Notes under the pieces: generated by a model
The model's database searches: none
Told to the model about the DNA's origin: nothing
Seen by the model: the letters and a program-made list of their open reading frames with translations, nothing else
Assembly (NCBI GenBank): GCA_029298735.1
Contig: JANSLP010000049.1
Location: 62,001 to 126,000, forward strand
Direction of reading: 5' to 3'
DNA from: Ophiostoma sp. CBS 140.51
Lineage: Eukaryota > Ascomycota > Sordariomycetes > Ophiostomatales > Ophiostomataceae
Length of the DNA stretch: 64,000 nt
Part shown: piece after piece, positions 33,301 through 43,704 of the stretch
How the letters are laid out: every line of letters begins with the position of its first letter
Position numbering within the stretch: the stretch's first letter is position 1
Program-made: the position numbers and the translations under genes

Positions 33301-35221
33301 AACTAAAAAAGTTGCGCCCTAGGCCGCTGCTCCCAATGAAACCCGGAGAGCGATGCAACGCTGGCAACTGGAAACAGGTGGGAAACAATGGGTGGGATGT
33401 TCCAACTTGTCTGGTCTGGTCTATCTAGGCTTTCTAGTAGCTTTTTGAACTTTTGATACAAAGGATAACGCTCCGTTTCGACAAAGAGCAATTCAAGAAA
33501 GCAAAAGACGGCAAAATCGAAAAACATCGAAAACTGCTCTATCGAAAACATACGGGCCAAAAGGGTGAAAAAAATACAGGAGTACAAAAGGGAACAAGAG
33601 CCCACCCACGCAACGCCAAACCAGAGCCGCCAGTGGTTTGTTGTTGGTTGTCGCACTGATGGGGAGCCGGGCTCAAGGGGCACGTTTTTCTCTCATGCCT
33701 TACTTTACTTGAGCAAAGGGAGAGTGTGTAAAAAAAAAAAAAAAAAAGAACAAAGGGACCAAAAGGACCAAAAAAACGCCACTTCGCGACGCGACGACGC
33801 GCCAAAATGTCGATAGTTGGTGGAAAGAGAAAAAAGGCAAGCAACTCAAAGCTACTGAAATGCAGCAGAAAAGGGATGAGAAATGTAGGAACAAAAAATT
33901 GGACTCTGGGCAAGCAAGGAGAGAAGATAGCAAGGAGCAAAACGGTGTGAAAACGGAGCACATTGTCCTCTCTTCTCACTTCTCGGAGGAATTCTCAAGA
34001 CTCTGACTGAAGTTCGCAAGGCTCGTGAAGGAACTTAAAATTAACGCGTGAGCGCCAAAGGATGCAGTGGAGAGAAGTAAGAACACGAGGAAGAGCAGCT
34101 GTCAGACGGGCGTGGGAATGCTGTGGAATCAGAGTGCCAACAGCTGGTGAGTATCTTACAGTGGATGTTATGCAGTCTCCTATTCCCTACATACTTGGTA
34201 AGCAGACCCGGTTCCTGGATGCTGTTCCTGCTCCTCCTATTCCTCCCCACATGTCGACATTGCTGTGACTTTGATTTTGACTGCCAACGGCGCTCCCCGT
34301 CTTGGCCAGTCCCCATTTTTCTGCGTGTTTCACGACCAAGGAAAAGAATGACGATCTCGAAAAGGATTGAAAGTGGTTTCCACTGTTTTTTGGAGTGATG
34401 TTCAGGTACAAAGGACGGGCGACGAACTCTGATCAACATGTTCCAAGGGAGGACTCCCGCAAGTTTAGATTGAAGAAAAGACAAGCGAATCGGGCGAAGA
34501 CGCCGCCAAAAACCAACTGTCAAAGTCAGAGCTCACTCGCTCGTCCACCAAACTCAACTGCCAGAGAGCTCCCGCCAAGCCACCCGCCGATAGGTCCAAC
34601 GGCGCTTCCCAATATCTCTTGGCAGAGAAAGGGAGAACATGCACAAGAGAGACGACGATTGTTCGTGTCACAATTGAAGGATATCTCGAGAAGAAAGTTT
34701 CAGACGAAGGCAAATCATCAACTTCCATTTCATCTTTTTTTTTCTTTCACTTATGTCCCTTTCTACATAACTTTTTCAACCTCGACTTTTTCCATCCTTC
34801 TCCCTCACTGAGTTGGCCTACAACATAACCATTCCCCTTTTGGGTCCCATCTTGCCGTGCGCACATTTTCTCTCCCAAGACGAAAAAATGCCATGAAAAC
34901 GCCACAGAAAAACACTGTTCGAGATATAGACAGTCAAACGCGACGATTCGGTGGCTTTCCTCGAAGGCCTGGCCAGGTACGCAAGTTGCAGACCACGCCA
35001 GAGACACGCCATCCCCGACGCGACGCCTACAACACTGGAACACTCGCGAGACAGAGACAGCCGGGGTGGGGTGGCGGCAGGGAAGAGGGGAAAAGAGGAC
35101 AGGTTGATGACAAGAGAGACGAAAAAAATCAAGGAATCGAGAGACATAGCCGATGAGGAATCGTCTTCTGAAACGATTCTCTCTTTCTTTCTTTTTTGCT
35201 CGCTCACTCGCAACTCGTCGC
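30359..35221. other. Upstream region of O-fucosyltransferase and 4-kb gene-poor stretch
   Basis: The first 0.8 kb is probably 5' UTR and promoter of the minus-strand fucosyltransferase; it includes a 12-G run near 30699-30710. From 31.2 to 35.2 kb no gene is supported: open frames are short and low complexity, with an A18 run at 33730-33747. The end of the stretch adjoins the 3' end of the minus-strand SDR gene. Confidence 0.45.
33730..33747. repeat. Poly-A homopolymer
   Basis: About 18 consecutive A residues in intergenic DNA. Confidence 0.9.
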
Positions 35222-36166
35222 TCACCACTTCCACTCATCGTCAACACCCACGTGCCTGCTCACGTCGCCAAACACCTCGAGTGCATGCGTCAACGTATCC
35301 CGCACTTCCCCAACACGCACGGCACAGTCTTCGCCCAATGGCAACAGCACTTCCGACTCGCGGCCGTGGCCGATACCTGTGGCTGTCGCCACCTCAAAGA
35401 TAGCCCGGGCCGCTTTGGCAGGGTCGCCTTGCGCGTACGCGGCCTGCCCGCCGCTGGACATGAAGGACATAATTTGGCGGGCAGTGGTGTTGGCGTAGTC
35501 ATCTGCACCGTCGACATCGCCGCCAGGCGATGTTATGTCCTCCGGCTGCGCCTTTGGAGAGCGAACTTCAGTGACCTTTGGCATATTCGTCTGAAACGAC
35601 CCCAGCGACACATACATGGCCCTCACGTTAAACGGCGCCACCTCCCTGGCCAGCGTCTTTGTGAGAGCATCACCCGCTGCTTTGGCGGCGCCGTACATGG
35701 CCATGCTCGGGCGTGCTTCAAGGCCTGCCCCCGAGCTGACGTACACGACGACGCCGTACCTTTGCTTGCGCATCTGGGGCAAAACAGCCTGCACCAGCCT
35801 CAGCGGACCAAAGTACATGGTCTCCATAAGGGCGCGGGCGTCTTCTTCACGAGCGTGCTCGACAGTCTGGAGGACGGCATGGCCGGCGTTGTTGACGAGA
35901 ATGTCGACTGTCTCGCCCAAGTTGCGGATGACGTCTGCTCCGGCCGGGTCGTTGACGTCGAGAGCGAGCCAACGACTGCCGGGGTGGCTGTCCACCTCTT
36001 TGACGAGGTCTGGCGTCCTGGATGGGTTGCGGGACGTGGCAATGAGGCGGTGCCCGTTGGCGAGGACATGGCGGGCGAGGGCCAGACCAATGCCCGACGA
36101 GCAGCCGGTGATGAGCCAGGTCGGTGGCCGGCTGGGGGCTGTAAACTGGTGAGTGGGTGAGGACAT
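35222..36166 (-). CDS. Classical short-chain dehydrogenase/reductase (SDR)
   Basis: Single exon, 314 aa, start at MSSPTHQFTAP. A 44-codon upstream extension of the frame is not SDR-like, and the chosen ATG leaves the usual short lead before the Rossmann fold. The NAD(P)-binding motif TGCSSGIG is at residues 20-27, with Arg46 after the second strand (TSRNPSR) suggesting NADP preference. NNAG is at residues 92-95. The catalytic triad is Ser145, Tyr158 and Lys162 (VSSGAG, then YGAAK). The C-terminal third is the variable substrate region. This is a cytosolic oxidoreductase of the classical family, with closest flavour to retinol-dehydrogenase-like fungal SDRs; the substrate is unknown. No pathway partners adjoin. 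A long antisense open frame covers it and is a shadow. Confidence 0.92.
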   Translation of the reverse strand: MSSPTHQFTAPSRPPTWLITGCSSGIGLALARHVLANGHRLIATSRNPSRTPDLVKEVDSHPGSRWLALDVNDPAGADVIRNLGETVDILVNNAGHAVLQTVEHAREEDARALMETMYFGPLRLVQAVLPQMRKQRYGVVVYVSSGAGLEARPSMAMYGAAKAAGDALTKTLAREVAPFNVRAMYVSLGSFQTNMPKVTEVRSPKAQPEDITSPGGDVDGADDYANTTARQIMSFMSSGGQAAYAQGDPAKAARAIFEVATATGIGHGRESEVLLPLGEDCAVRVGEVRDTLTHALEVFGDVSRHVGVDDEWKW

Positions 36167-37311
36167 GTTGACGTTGTTGTTGTTGTAGATTGTGATTCTC
36201 GTAGTGATCGTAGAGACGTAGGTAAAGCTCGCAAACTGTACAGAGGGCAAGAACGACTGTATATTTTCTACCTGTATTACGGCAGGAGAGAACGCCATTT
36301 ATGCCCATTTCGTCTACATTGAGCTATGCTGCATCGCATTGTCCATCGCACCTTCCATGTGCATGGTTGACCGGTGATAGTGGTCATAGGAGAGTAAGTC
36401 CGGCATGATCCATTTTGTAGCCGCCCATTATTCGACTGTACGGACTAATTCTCCTATAATTCCTCCGTTTGAGAGAATACTGTTTAAAAGTCTTTGGAAA
36501 TGATAATATTGGGCTCTTCTTGCATTTTGGGAGACTGTTGTGGACAAACTCGACTGGCATCGGTGTTAATGTCGACTGTTGTCGCGGGGAAGCTGCGACC
36601 CTCAAGCTTGGGATGTTAACAATTGCTCCCATCGGCGTTAACGCGTCAGAGTATGACGTTGATTGGCTGTAAGGTGGGGACTTCTCGCGTGTTCAGGCAC
36701 AAAGGGACCTGTGGACCACTGCCGATGGCGCTAGCTGTGAAGCTGGTCGTTCAGGCCTCGCCGAGACACCCCAGCCACAGCGGCCGCCCGTTCCACGTCC
36801 TCTGAGCCCACTGGGCTCACTGTATACACTATGATTCACAGCTTGGCAGGCGCTGAATAGTCGCTGGAGCCTCGGCCTGGCCTCACCTGACCTTACCTGA
36901 TCTCCCCTAAGCTCCAATCGATTAGCGATAGGCGCTTCTGGAATGCAGCGCCCAACACGCCAAGCAGGCTGGGCCAAGGTGATGGTCCCAGGTCTTTGTA
37001 TCATTCGCCACTCTCGCCACCCGTTATCGCTTGTCGCACGTTGGCTCTACCCCAGCCTCGCCTTCGTCGTCGGGTGACTCTTTATGACGATCCCATCTTT
37101 CCCCAGATATAAAGAGAGATAAAGTTGTCCTTCAGACGTTGTTCTTGTGTTTCTCTTCTATTTCTTTCCTCATCATTGCATTCCTTTTCTGTGCTCATTG
37201 TCCTGCTTCTTTTCCTCCATTTCCATTATCACGATATCGCCCTCGTTTATCACGACGTCCTCCTCCTCCTCCTCCACCTCAACCCACTCCACGCCACCCC
37301 AGGCACATCAC
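36167..37311. other. Divergent intergenic region, SDR to SUI1
   Basis: Upstream regions of both the minus-strand SDR and the plus-strand SUI1. No gene seen. It includes a TATA-like element and a CT-rich block before SUI1. Confidence 0.5.
37108..37113 (+). promoter_or_regulatory. TATA-like element upstream of SUI1
   Basis: TATAAA lies 199 bases before the SUI1 ATG and is followed by a long pyrimidine-rich tract (about 37136-37300), an arrangement common in strongly expressed fungal genes. Confidence 0.45.
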
Positions 37312-37674
37312 ATGTCGATCGAAAACCTCAAGACTGTCGACCCCTTTGCCGATGCAGAGGACACGCTCTCTTCGTCTCCTGATTTGATATCGTCGGCCCG
37401 CCGCGGCGACAATATCCATATTCGCATCCAGCAGCGCAACGGCCGCAAGACCTTGACCACTGTCCAGGGTATCCCGCCACGTTTTTCGCAAAAGAAGATC
37501 TTGGCCGTCGTCAAGAAGAAGTTTGCCTGCAACGGCACCACCATCCACGACGACGATCTGGGCGACATCCTGCAGCTGCAGGGCGACCAGCGGAAGCACA
37601 TGCAGGCCTTTTTGACTGACAAGAAGTCTGGCCTAGAGCTAGACGCGCAGACGGTCAAGGTGCATGGTTTCTAA
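37312..37674 (+). CDS. SUI1: Translation initiation factor eIF1 (SUI1)
   Basis: Single exon, 120 aa. eIF1 binds the 40S subunit near the P site, promotes scanning and enforces AUG selection. The start MSIENLKTVDPFAD matches the usual N-terminus (yeast eIF1 also has an NLKTFDPFAD-type start). The SUI1 domain runs from about residue 32 to the end: IHIRIQQRNGRKTLTTVQG with the basic RNGRKT loop, then KKILAVVKKKFACNGT and ILQLQGDQR, ending in VKVHGF. It is slightly longer than the yeast protein because of an acidic N-terminal insert. No intron is needed. The upstream frame is CT-rich leader, not coding. Expected to be essential and constitutively expressed. Confidence 0.97.
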   Translation: MSIENLKTVDPFADAEDTLSSSPDLISSARRGDNIHIRIQQRNGRKTLTTVQGIPPRFSQKKILAVVKKKFACNGTTIHDDDLGDILQLQGDQRKHMQAFLTDKKSGLELDAQTVKVHGF

Positions 37675-39708
37675 TTGGAACGTGCGCTTGATATGATGAG
37701 AGAATAACGAGTAGCATTCATTTGTTTACTCTCTCTTTGATCTTGTGATCGAACTTTCTTTCTCTTCTTTTTATTCTTTATTCTTTCTTTTCTACAGTCG
37801 CCACCATGGCATTCACAACAATCTTTACATTAAATAGCTGTAATAGCAATCCACAATCATTACTAGAACAACATGACCCTGATAAGAATAAGTGCAAGTG
37901 ATAAAACGATAAATACTGATAATGGTGATAGTATTGATTTCAAAAGTTGATGTGAACGACCCCTGCATTCGGAGACGGATAGATCTAACATACGACGGAG
38001 AATCATAGGCCAGCCCTGTCAGTGTGGCTGTACGAAGCGAGCGTGCTCTCTCACTTTCCGCTCGCGACATAAAACTATCTCCAATGGAGTGTTGCCAGAC
38101 ACGACAAATTAAACACAAAACCCAGCTAAACCACTCGTAGAAACTGCAGGGCGAGCTCGTATGCAAGCGAAAGGACAGTTAGGACGTGAGATTTTGATTT
38201 CACTCTGCTTTTTTGCTTGGACGTCAAGGAGCGCACCTTGTATTCTAGACCCAGGCCTGGCAGATTGGGCACGTTCATTTCTCCACGCAAACGGCCACCA
38301 ATCAGTGCCCCTGGTCGAGACCAACGACGGCTGACGAGAGTTTCTTCTTCGTCCTCTTCCGGCTCTTCCACGATCCGGGAGGCATTGGCTCTTTTGACGA
38401 CGAGTGATGTGAGAAATAAGGTTGCGATAATTAAGATAGCTTCACTATGAAATACACGATAATCCCTGCCGTATGGATTTTGGGTCTGGCCAACACGTTT
38501 ACACTAGGGGCCGGATGCACTGCCTGCACTGCCCTGCACCACCCAACCCGTTGCAGCACACGAAACGAAACAAAGGCTCGTCGACCACCCGTGAGCCGTT
38601 GCATCCAAAAATAAACTTGCACCAGCATTACCAACGCACGGCGGCCGTAACGGCCCCTGCTCTTCACCAACCAACCAAAACAAAAGCTCCGCCTTCCCTA
38701 GAAGGGGACCTATGCAGCGAGCACGACCTCTCCCAGGACGGGGTGGATTCCTCTCGATTAACCGCTGGGGCTATGCTCTTTCTTCTCTCTCCTTCTCTGC
38801 CTTTTCGCTGTCCGCGTCTCGACCACCGACTCTTTTCAGTCACTGGTTCTCTGGTCTCTGTCTCCTCAACCGCCCCTGTGTGGCTGACGGCAAGACGACA
38901 AGAACCCACTTTTGATGCTCACCTCTAATACACACTAATAAGCTTATCTGACAAAAGCTTGACTACTTTCAGAAAAGAGAAAATAAGAAAGAAGAGAAAG
39001 TGAAGAAGAAAAAGAAAGCAGAATATGCTGTAACTCGGAGAAGTGAGAGGCGTGCTGTTTGGTCAGTGTGTATTTCATGATGCCAACATTCGTAGACCAT
39101 CCTCTTCGTCAGCCCCAGAATATACTGTGCTGTTTCTTGTAGTTTGGCTGTAGGTTTACGTCGACTGCCTCTCTTCTTTTCATTTTCATTTTGTTTTGGG
39201 CACAATCCCCTTTGTTTGGTTTCAACAACGCATCTCGCCTATTCCCTTCCCTTGCCTTGCCATTGACAGGGCTGCATATTCACATACGGACACGAGCGTT
39301 TGACGGGGGTCCAAGGTTTACACATATTTCTCTCTACAACGATACTCCAAAAACAGTGTATTATTCAGAATATTCAAAAATAGGAACTGCCCTATCATCG
39401 TCCCCTGGTTCTCACCCAATACCCCCAAGGAGAAGCCCTTCTTTTTTGTTTGTGTCCGCCCCCAGCCCCATTTCACATTCTCACCCATTCCCATACCCAG
39501 CCCATATCACCCATCCCAGCTGCCCCGTCCCGGACCAAGAACCTTCCGAACGGAAGGAGCGCCACGCCCATCTTTCTCTTTTATACTTGAAAGCCACATC
39601 CCCATCTTCTCGTTCATACATTATTTCTCCTTTCCCTCTTTCTTCGTCTTTCCTTTCTTTCCTTTACTTCCTTTCTCCTCCAACGACACATCGACTCCCA
39701 CCGCCACC
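37675..39708. other. Intergenic, SUI1 to two-span membrane protein
   Basis: Begins with the SUI1 3' UTR. A minus-strand open frame at 38126-38503 is listed separately as a weak candidate. The last 300 bases before 39709 are pyrimidine-rich leader. The 277-codon plus-strand frame at 39191-40024 runs mostly through this low-complexity leader and is rejected. Confidence 0.45.
38126..38503 (-). CDS. Weak candidate: small minus-strand open frame, unknown
   Basis: A 125-codon open frame between two stops with no ATG near its 5' end, so an upstream exon would be needed. It contains a possible membrane segment (EAILIIATLFLTSLVV), an acidic stretch (EEPEEDEEE) and a basic tail. The amino-acid mix looks more protein-like than that of neighbouring frames, but the opposite strand is also open here (38217-38450). 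I do not recognise it and cannot decide between strands. Confidence 0.2.
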   Translation of the reverse strand, partial: CKRVGQTQNPYGRDYRVFHSEAILIIATLFLTSLVVKRANASRIVEEPEEDEEETLVSRRWSRPGALIGGRLRGEMNVPNLPGLGLEYKVRSLTSKQKSRVKSKSHVLTVLSLAYELALQFLRVV

Positions 39709-40700
39709 ATGTTCTTCCCCGTCGGCTCCACCCCCATGGCCGTCTCCGGCCGCCTCGGCGACTACGACAGCACCAAAAACTACGGCAACACCGACGCCAT
39801 CGGCAGCAAGGCCAGCAGCAACGGCGGCACGACGTTTAACACTGGTAACAACCACGACGACTTTGACACAAACGACCACCACGTTCCCATCTGGGCTTGG
39901 GTTCTCGTGGGTATTGGGGCTGCTCTTGTTGCGGCCTTTGTCCTGTCGACTCTCTTTAATGCTCTGCACGGTGAGTGCACCCCGCGTAGCGGGCAGATTA
40001 TTCTTACTTCTGGGACTTTACTAACCTCGTTTCTACGCACGTAGAACGCCGCCTCGCTCGTGCCGAAAATCGCAAGCCCCGTTACGCCCGTGCCGCCCTC
40101 GCTGGCCTCAAGTTTGCCCTCTTCTTCTGGGTCTTTGCTGCCATCGCCAACCGTGTCCGCTCCGTTCTAGGCCGTGGCAAGAAGGCCTCCGCTACCACGT
40201 CGTACGAAAAAATGGACCGCAACCTCGACAACAAGGACAGAGACGCCAGCAGCAGCCGCAGCTTCAACGGCCGCACCTACGATGACAGTATGTCTTACGG
40301 CGGTGGCAACTCCGACGACACCATCAACGAGGAGCCCTGGTCGTCGGCCGCGTACGGTGACGGCGGTTCCGGCCAGGCCGGCCGGTCGGGCCACCAGTAC
40401 AGCCACAGCAACGAAAAGTACGAGCCATACAGCAGCGGTGCGGCCATCGGTACTGCTGTCACAGGTTCTGGCACGACGGCCGTCAGCGTTGGCCCGGCCG
40501 CTCCCTACTCGCCCAACAGTGCCTTCACCAACACCACCGCGACTTCGTCTCATGTCCCCCCGCCTGTGCACATCACGCCTTCTGTCTCGCCCATGGCGAC
40601 GCCTCTTCCTACCCCCGCCGCTGTGACGGAGCCGTTGATGTCGTCGACCGCCCCGTCGGCCACCTATGTTCCTGGCCAGGACTCGCGGCCGATGTATTAG
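39709..40700 (+). CDS. Fungal membrane protein with two predicted spans, unknown function
   Basis: Two exons, 39709-39970 and 40045-40700 (305 aa). The 74-nt intron has a GTGAGT donor and a CACGTAG acceptor and interrupts a Glu codon. The start MFFPVGSTPMAVSG follows a CACCATG context. Two hydrophobic segments are visible: VPIWAWVLVGIGAALVAAFV (about residues 60-80) and, after a basic RRLARAENRKPRYARAA loop, LKFALFFWVFAAIANRV (about 106-122). The rest, about 180 residues, is Ser/Gly/Thr/Pro-rich and probably disordered. The positive loop between the spans suggests both termini are on the same side. There is no recognised domain; the arrangement is like many uncharacterised ascomycete membrane proteins. 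Function unknown. Confidence 0.8.
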
Positions 40701-42219
40701 TATGTCAGTACAGGCCATGGTTAAGGTATAGAAGGGGAAGGCGACTTGATATGGTTGTTTGGATAATGAGGAGAACGTATGAACAATGGATGGATACGGC
40801 ATAATGGCATCATGGTAACAGGCGGTAACTGGTGTTTGTGTTTACTTTCTCTTTATTTCTTTCTTCTTTTTCTTGACAAGGCAGATTTTGATAGTCGACA
40901 AAGCGGCCTCTTCATGGCTTATACCTGGACATTCACTGCAGCGAAACAATGGGAGAACTGGGGCAATACTTTCCAGCACAGCTTCCACAGAACACTCGTC
41001 TCTGGTACTCGGTCTTGTCGGGCCAATCGGTGGCTTCGGAGTTGCAGAAACATGTCGGGCCCTTTTCGTCGGAGTTGTTTGATTATGGTGTTTTCGGGAT
41101 TTCCGTCGTTTTTTTCTTTAGTGGTTTCGGTCGGGCACCGTTGTTTGGCTACCTTTTTTGCTTCTTAATTCTCATGCTATTTTATCCTCTTTTGCTTGAT
41201 GCTTTGATTTTGTGATTTTGCTTGGTTGCCTCTCGCATGTTTGCGCACGCATAGTGGCCACAGACCACGTCGCTGTCTGTGCCGCTCGGCGACAAAAAAG
41301 TCATCATACTATGCAGCTTCCTCTTTCTTGCCTTTATGACCGCGCCGCCCCCTGAAAAAAGGCTGACAGATGCCCTTCTCGAATGTATGGCAGCATGGGC
41401 AATATGGCAGCGTGCCAGCGGCTGCCGAGCGGATTGGGTCGATTGAAGTCTAGACTTTCTAGTTCACGAACGCCCCTTGAGTGTATTTTGATTTTATCGT
41501 CTTGTTGTTTCTCGTGTTGTCTGCCTCCTCCTGCTTTTGTTCTAGTCTTGTTTCTTATTTTGTCCTTCTCGGTAATGCTCCTATTCTCCTTCAGCCCCTT
41601 ATTGCTCTCTTGTCTCCTTTTTGTCTTGACTGATACAGTATACTGCGGTTCACCCTGTGATGTCCCCTTGATGCATGTTGTACTCCCTACCTTGCCACTA
41701 CCATGTCGTCACGATCACACTCGTAGGGCTCAGACTCGGCGCTTCCCCCATCGTGATCTCGGGTCAGCCATTCGGGCAGCCCGTATCCTACGCCCGAAGG
41801 TCTTCTCCACAGAGATTCATTTCATCAGATATGATTTTGGTGTCTATATTTCTGCTTTTCTTTTCATAAATTTGCGCAAACTCTCGGAGACTAAACACGA
41901 AGAGATGTCGCTTTGCGAGGAGAAATGGATTTAATGCAGGAGAACAGGGACAGAACATGGAATCTACAGTCTTGGAAAAAAAGCTTATTTCAAAGCCCTA
42001 CATCTCCTAGACTTGCGCGAGACGCGAACACGACAAGATGCAACCAAAATATTGCCCAGATGCAACCTTAAAAATGGAAAATATATAAAAATGCTGCATC
42101 ACAAGGGGGCCAAACGAGGCCGGTCATATTAAAAAAACATGGCAATAGGGCGGAACTAGTATATTTTATACATTCAAAGACAAAAATGGACCAACGTGGA
42201 GAGTGTACGCAGGGCCAGC

Positions 42220-43704
42220 TCAGGAGAATGAATGACACTCGAAAGATATCACTGGACGACCGCCGTGTTTCCACATATCGCGACCTCCCTCACATGAAGT
42301 CGAGATGTAGTCGAGGATAGTTTTCATCTCGTCTTTACGTTCCGTTGTTCGTTTGCCTCCACTCGATCTTGGCCTCTTCCTCGGCATCTTGGCCATCTTG
42401 GCCCATCGTGGGAAGTTCCGTTCTTCTTGTGCGATGGACCTCTCTCGCACGACGGGTCCTCAAAAGGACAAAGATCTTACACTTCAGTTTTTTTCATGCT
42501 TGGTGGTGGCTCCACCTCACCGGCTGACTCTTCGTTTTGGTTGTGCTCGACCAGCTGAGGTTCTTTGTACCATCATGACGTATCGTACGAGGTATTCTGC
42601 AAAAGTATTTCCGTACTGCCGCACTCCGTGCCAAAGGGCGTCATTGATGTGCACAAAATTAGGGAGAGACCTCGTATATTCAAGACAGGAGAAGCAGAAC
42701 GAGGTAAGAGTAGGCAGCAGCATTCCCCTTTTCAGTTTTGATTTTCTACATTATTTTTCTTCTCCTTGGGTGTTGTCTCCCCTCCTTTCTTGCAGATGAT
42801 CGGCACCTGCAGCCATTTTAGAGTCGAAGTAATGTGACAGGCTATGCCCGGTCTCTGGGGATAGTGCTCTGCCTCTTCTTGGCTTTCCTTGATTTTTTCA
42901 ACGGCCGCCGTCGTCATACCCTTCGACACCCTTAACACCCTCGATCAACGCTTCGTCCCCGAACGGCTGTTGAACAGGGGCTTTCTTGGCACCCGAGTAC
43001 CCGAAAAATATTGGAGACTGCCATCCGTGGGGGAAGAAAGATGGGCTACCTGCGTGATACAGGAGTTTTTCTAGAATGGTGATCACCCCTTCAAGTGTAT
43101 CAAAAGTACCAGGACAGCAGTCTTGATTACTTGTCCGCCGCTGAGACGGGGTGGCCAAATGCTACAACGGCATAGCTTCAGCGTAGAGCACATAATTTTT
43201 CTTTAGAAAAGAAATAACTGTAAAAAAAACCTTGGATCGATTTTGGCCCGTACTCTGCACTGCCATCGTCAACAAAACGTAATGCCGTACATCTTCCTTC
43301 TAGGCAACTCTATTTTTTTCTTCTTTTGCTACGTCTTCGTCCAGGCTGGTCTCCATTTTGAGGCCAATTCGCGCCCAGCTGGGCCACAGACTAGCCATGG
43401 ATGCGGAAGGTGCAACTCGGCAGCTTGAGCGTGTCCGCTTGGTGTTAGTCTCGCACCCGTCGACGGCGGCTCCTCTTTTGGTTCCTGATTTTATGTGCTG
43501 GAGTTTGCTTTTCCGGGCAGCTTCGTTCTCGATGTTTGCAGTCGTCTTCACGGTACTTGCATATTTTTTTTCTTCTGATGTATCGTCTCGGCGTCGTGGC
43601 TCCTTTTTGTTGCTTTGTTCAAATTTCCACGTCGTCCCATCGCTTGTCTTGGCCAGCTCGTATAAGTTGAGGTGACAAGAATGAATTGGACTACTTGAAC
43701 TCAA
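42220..43704 (-). pseudogene. Possible decayed minus-strand gene, unknown family
   Basis: Several minus-strand open segments look protein-like but do not join cleanly: 43704-43300 (134 codons, Lys/Glu/Arg-rich), 43158-42898 (containing TFDTLEGVITILEKLLYHAG), an overlapping segment in another frame to 42732, 42723-42517 (NFVHINDALWHGVRQYGN) and 42450-42220 (ending LDYISTSCEGG, then RDMWKHGGRPVISFE). The frame changes between segments without clear splice sites, suggesting frameshift decay. I do not recognise the family, and chance cannot be excluded. Confidence 0.25.

Noticed and set aside
35153..36160. 335-codon plus-strand open frame
   Set aside because: Antisense of the SDR gene, which has all catalytic motifs on the minus strand.
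39191..40024. 277-codon plus-strand open frame
   Set aside because: Mostly pyrimidine-rich leader of the membrane protein gene and partly out of frame with its first exon.
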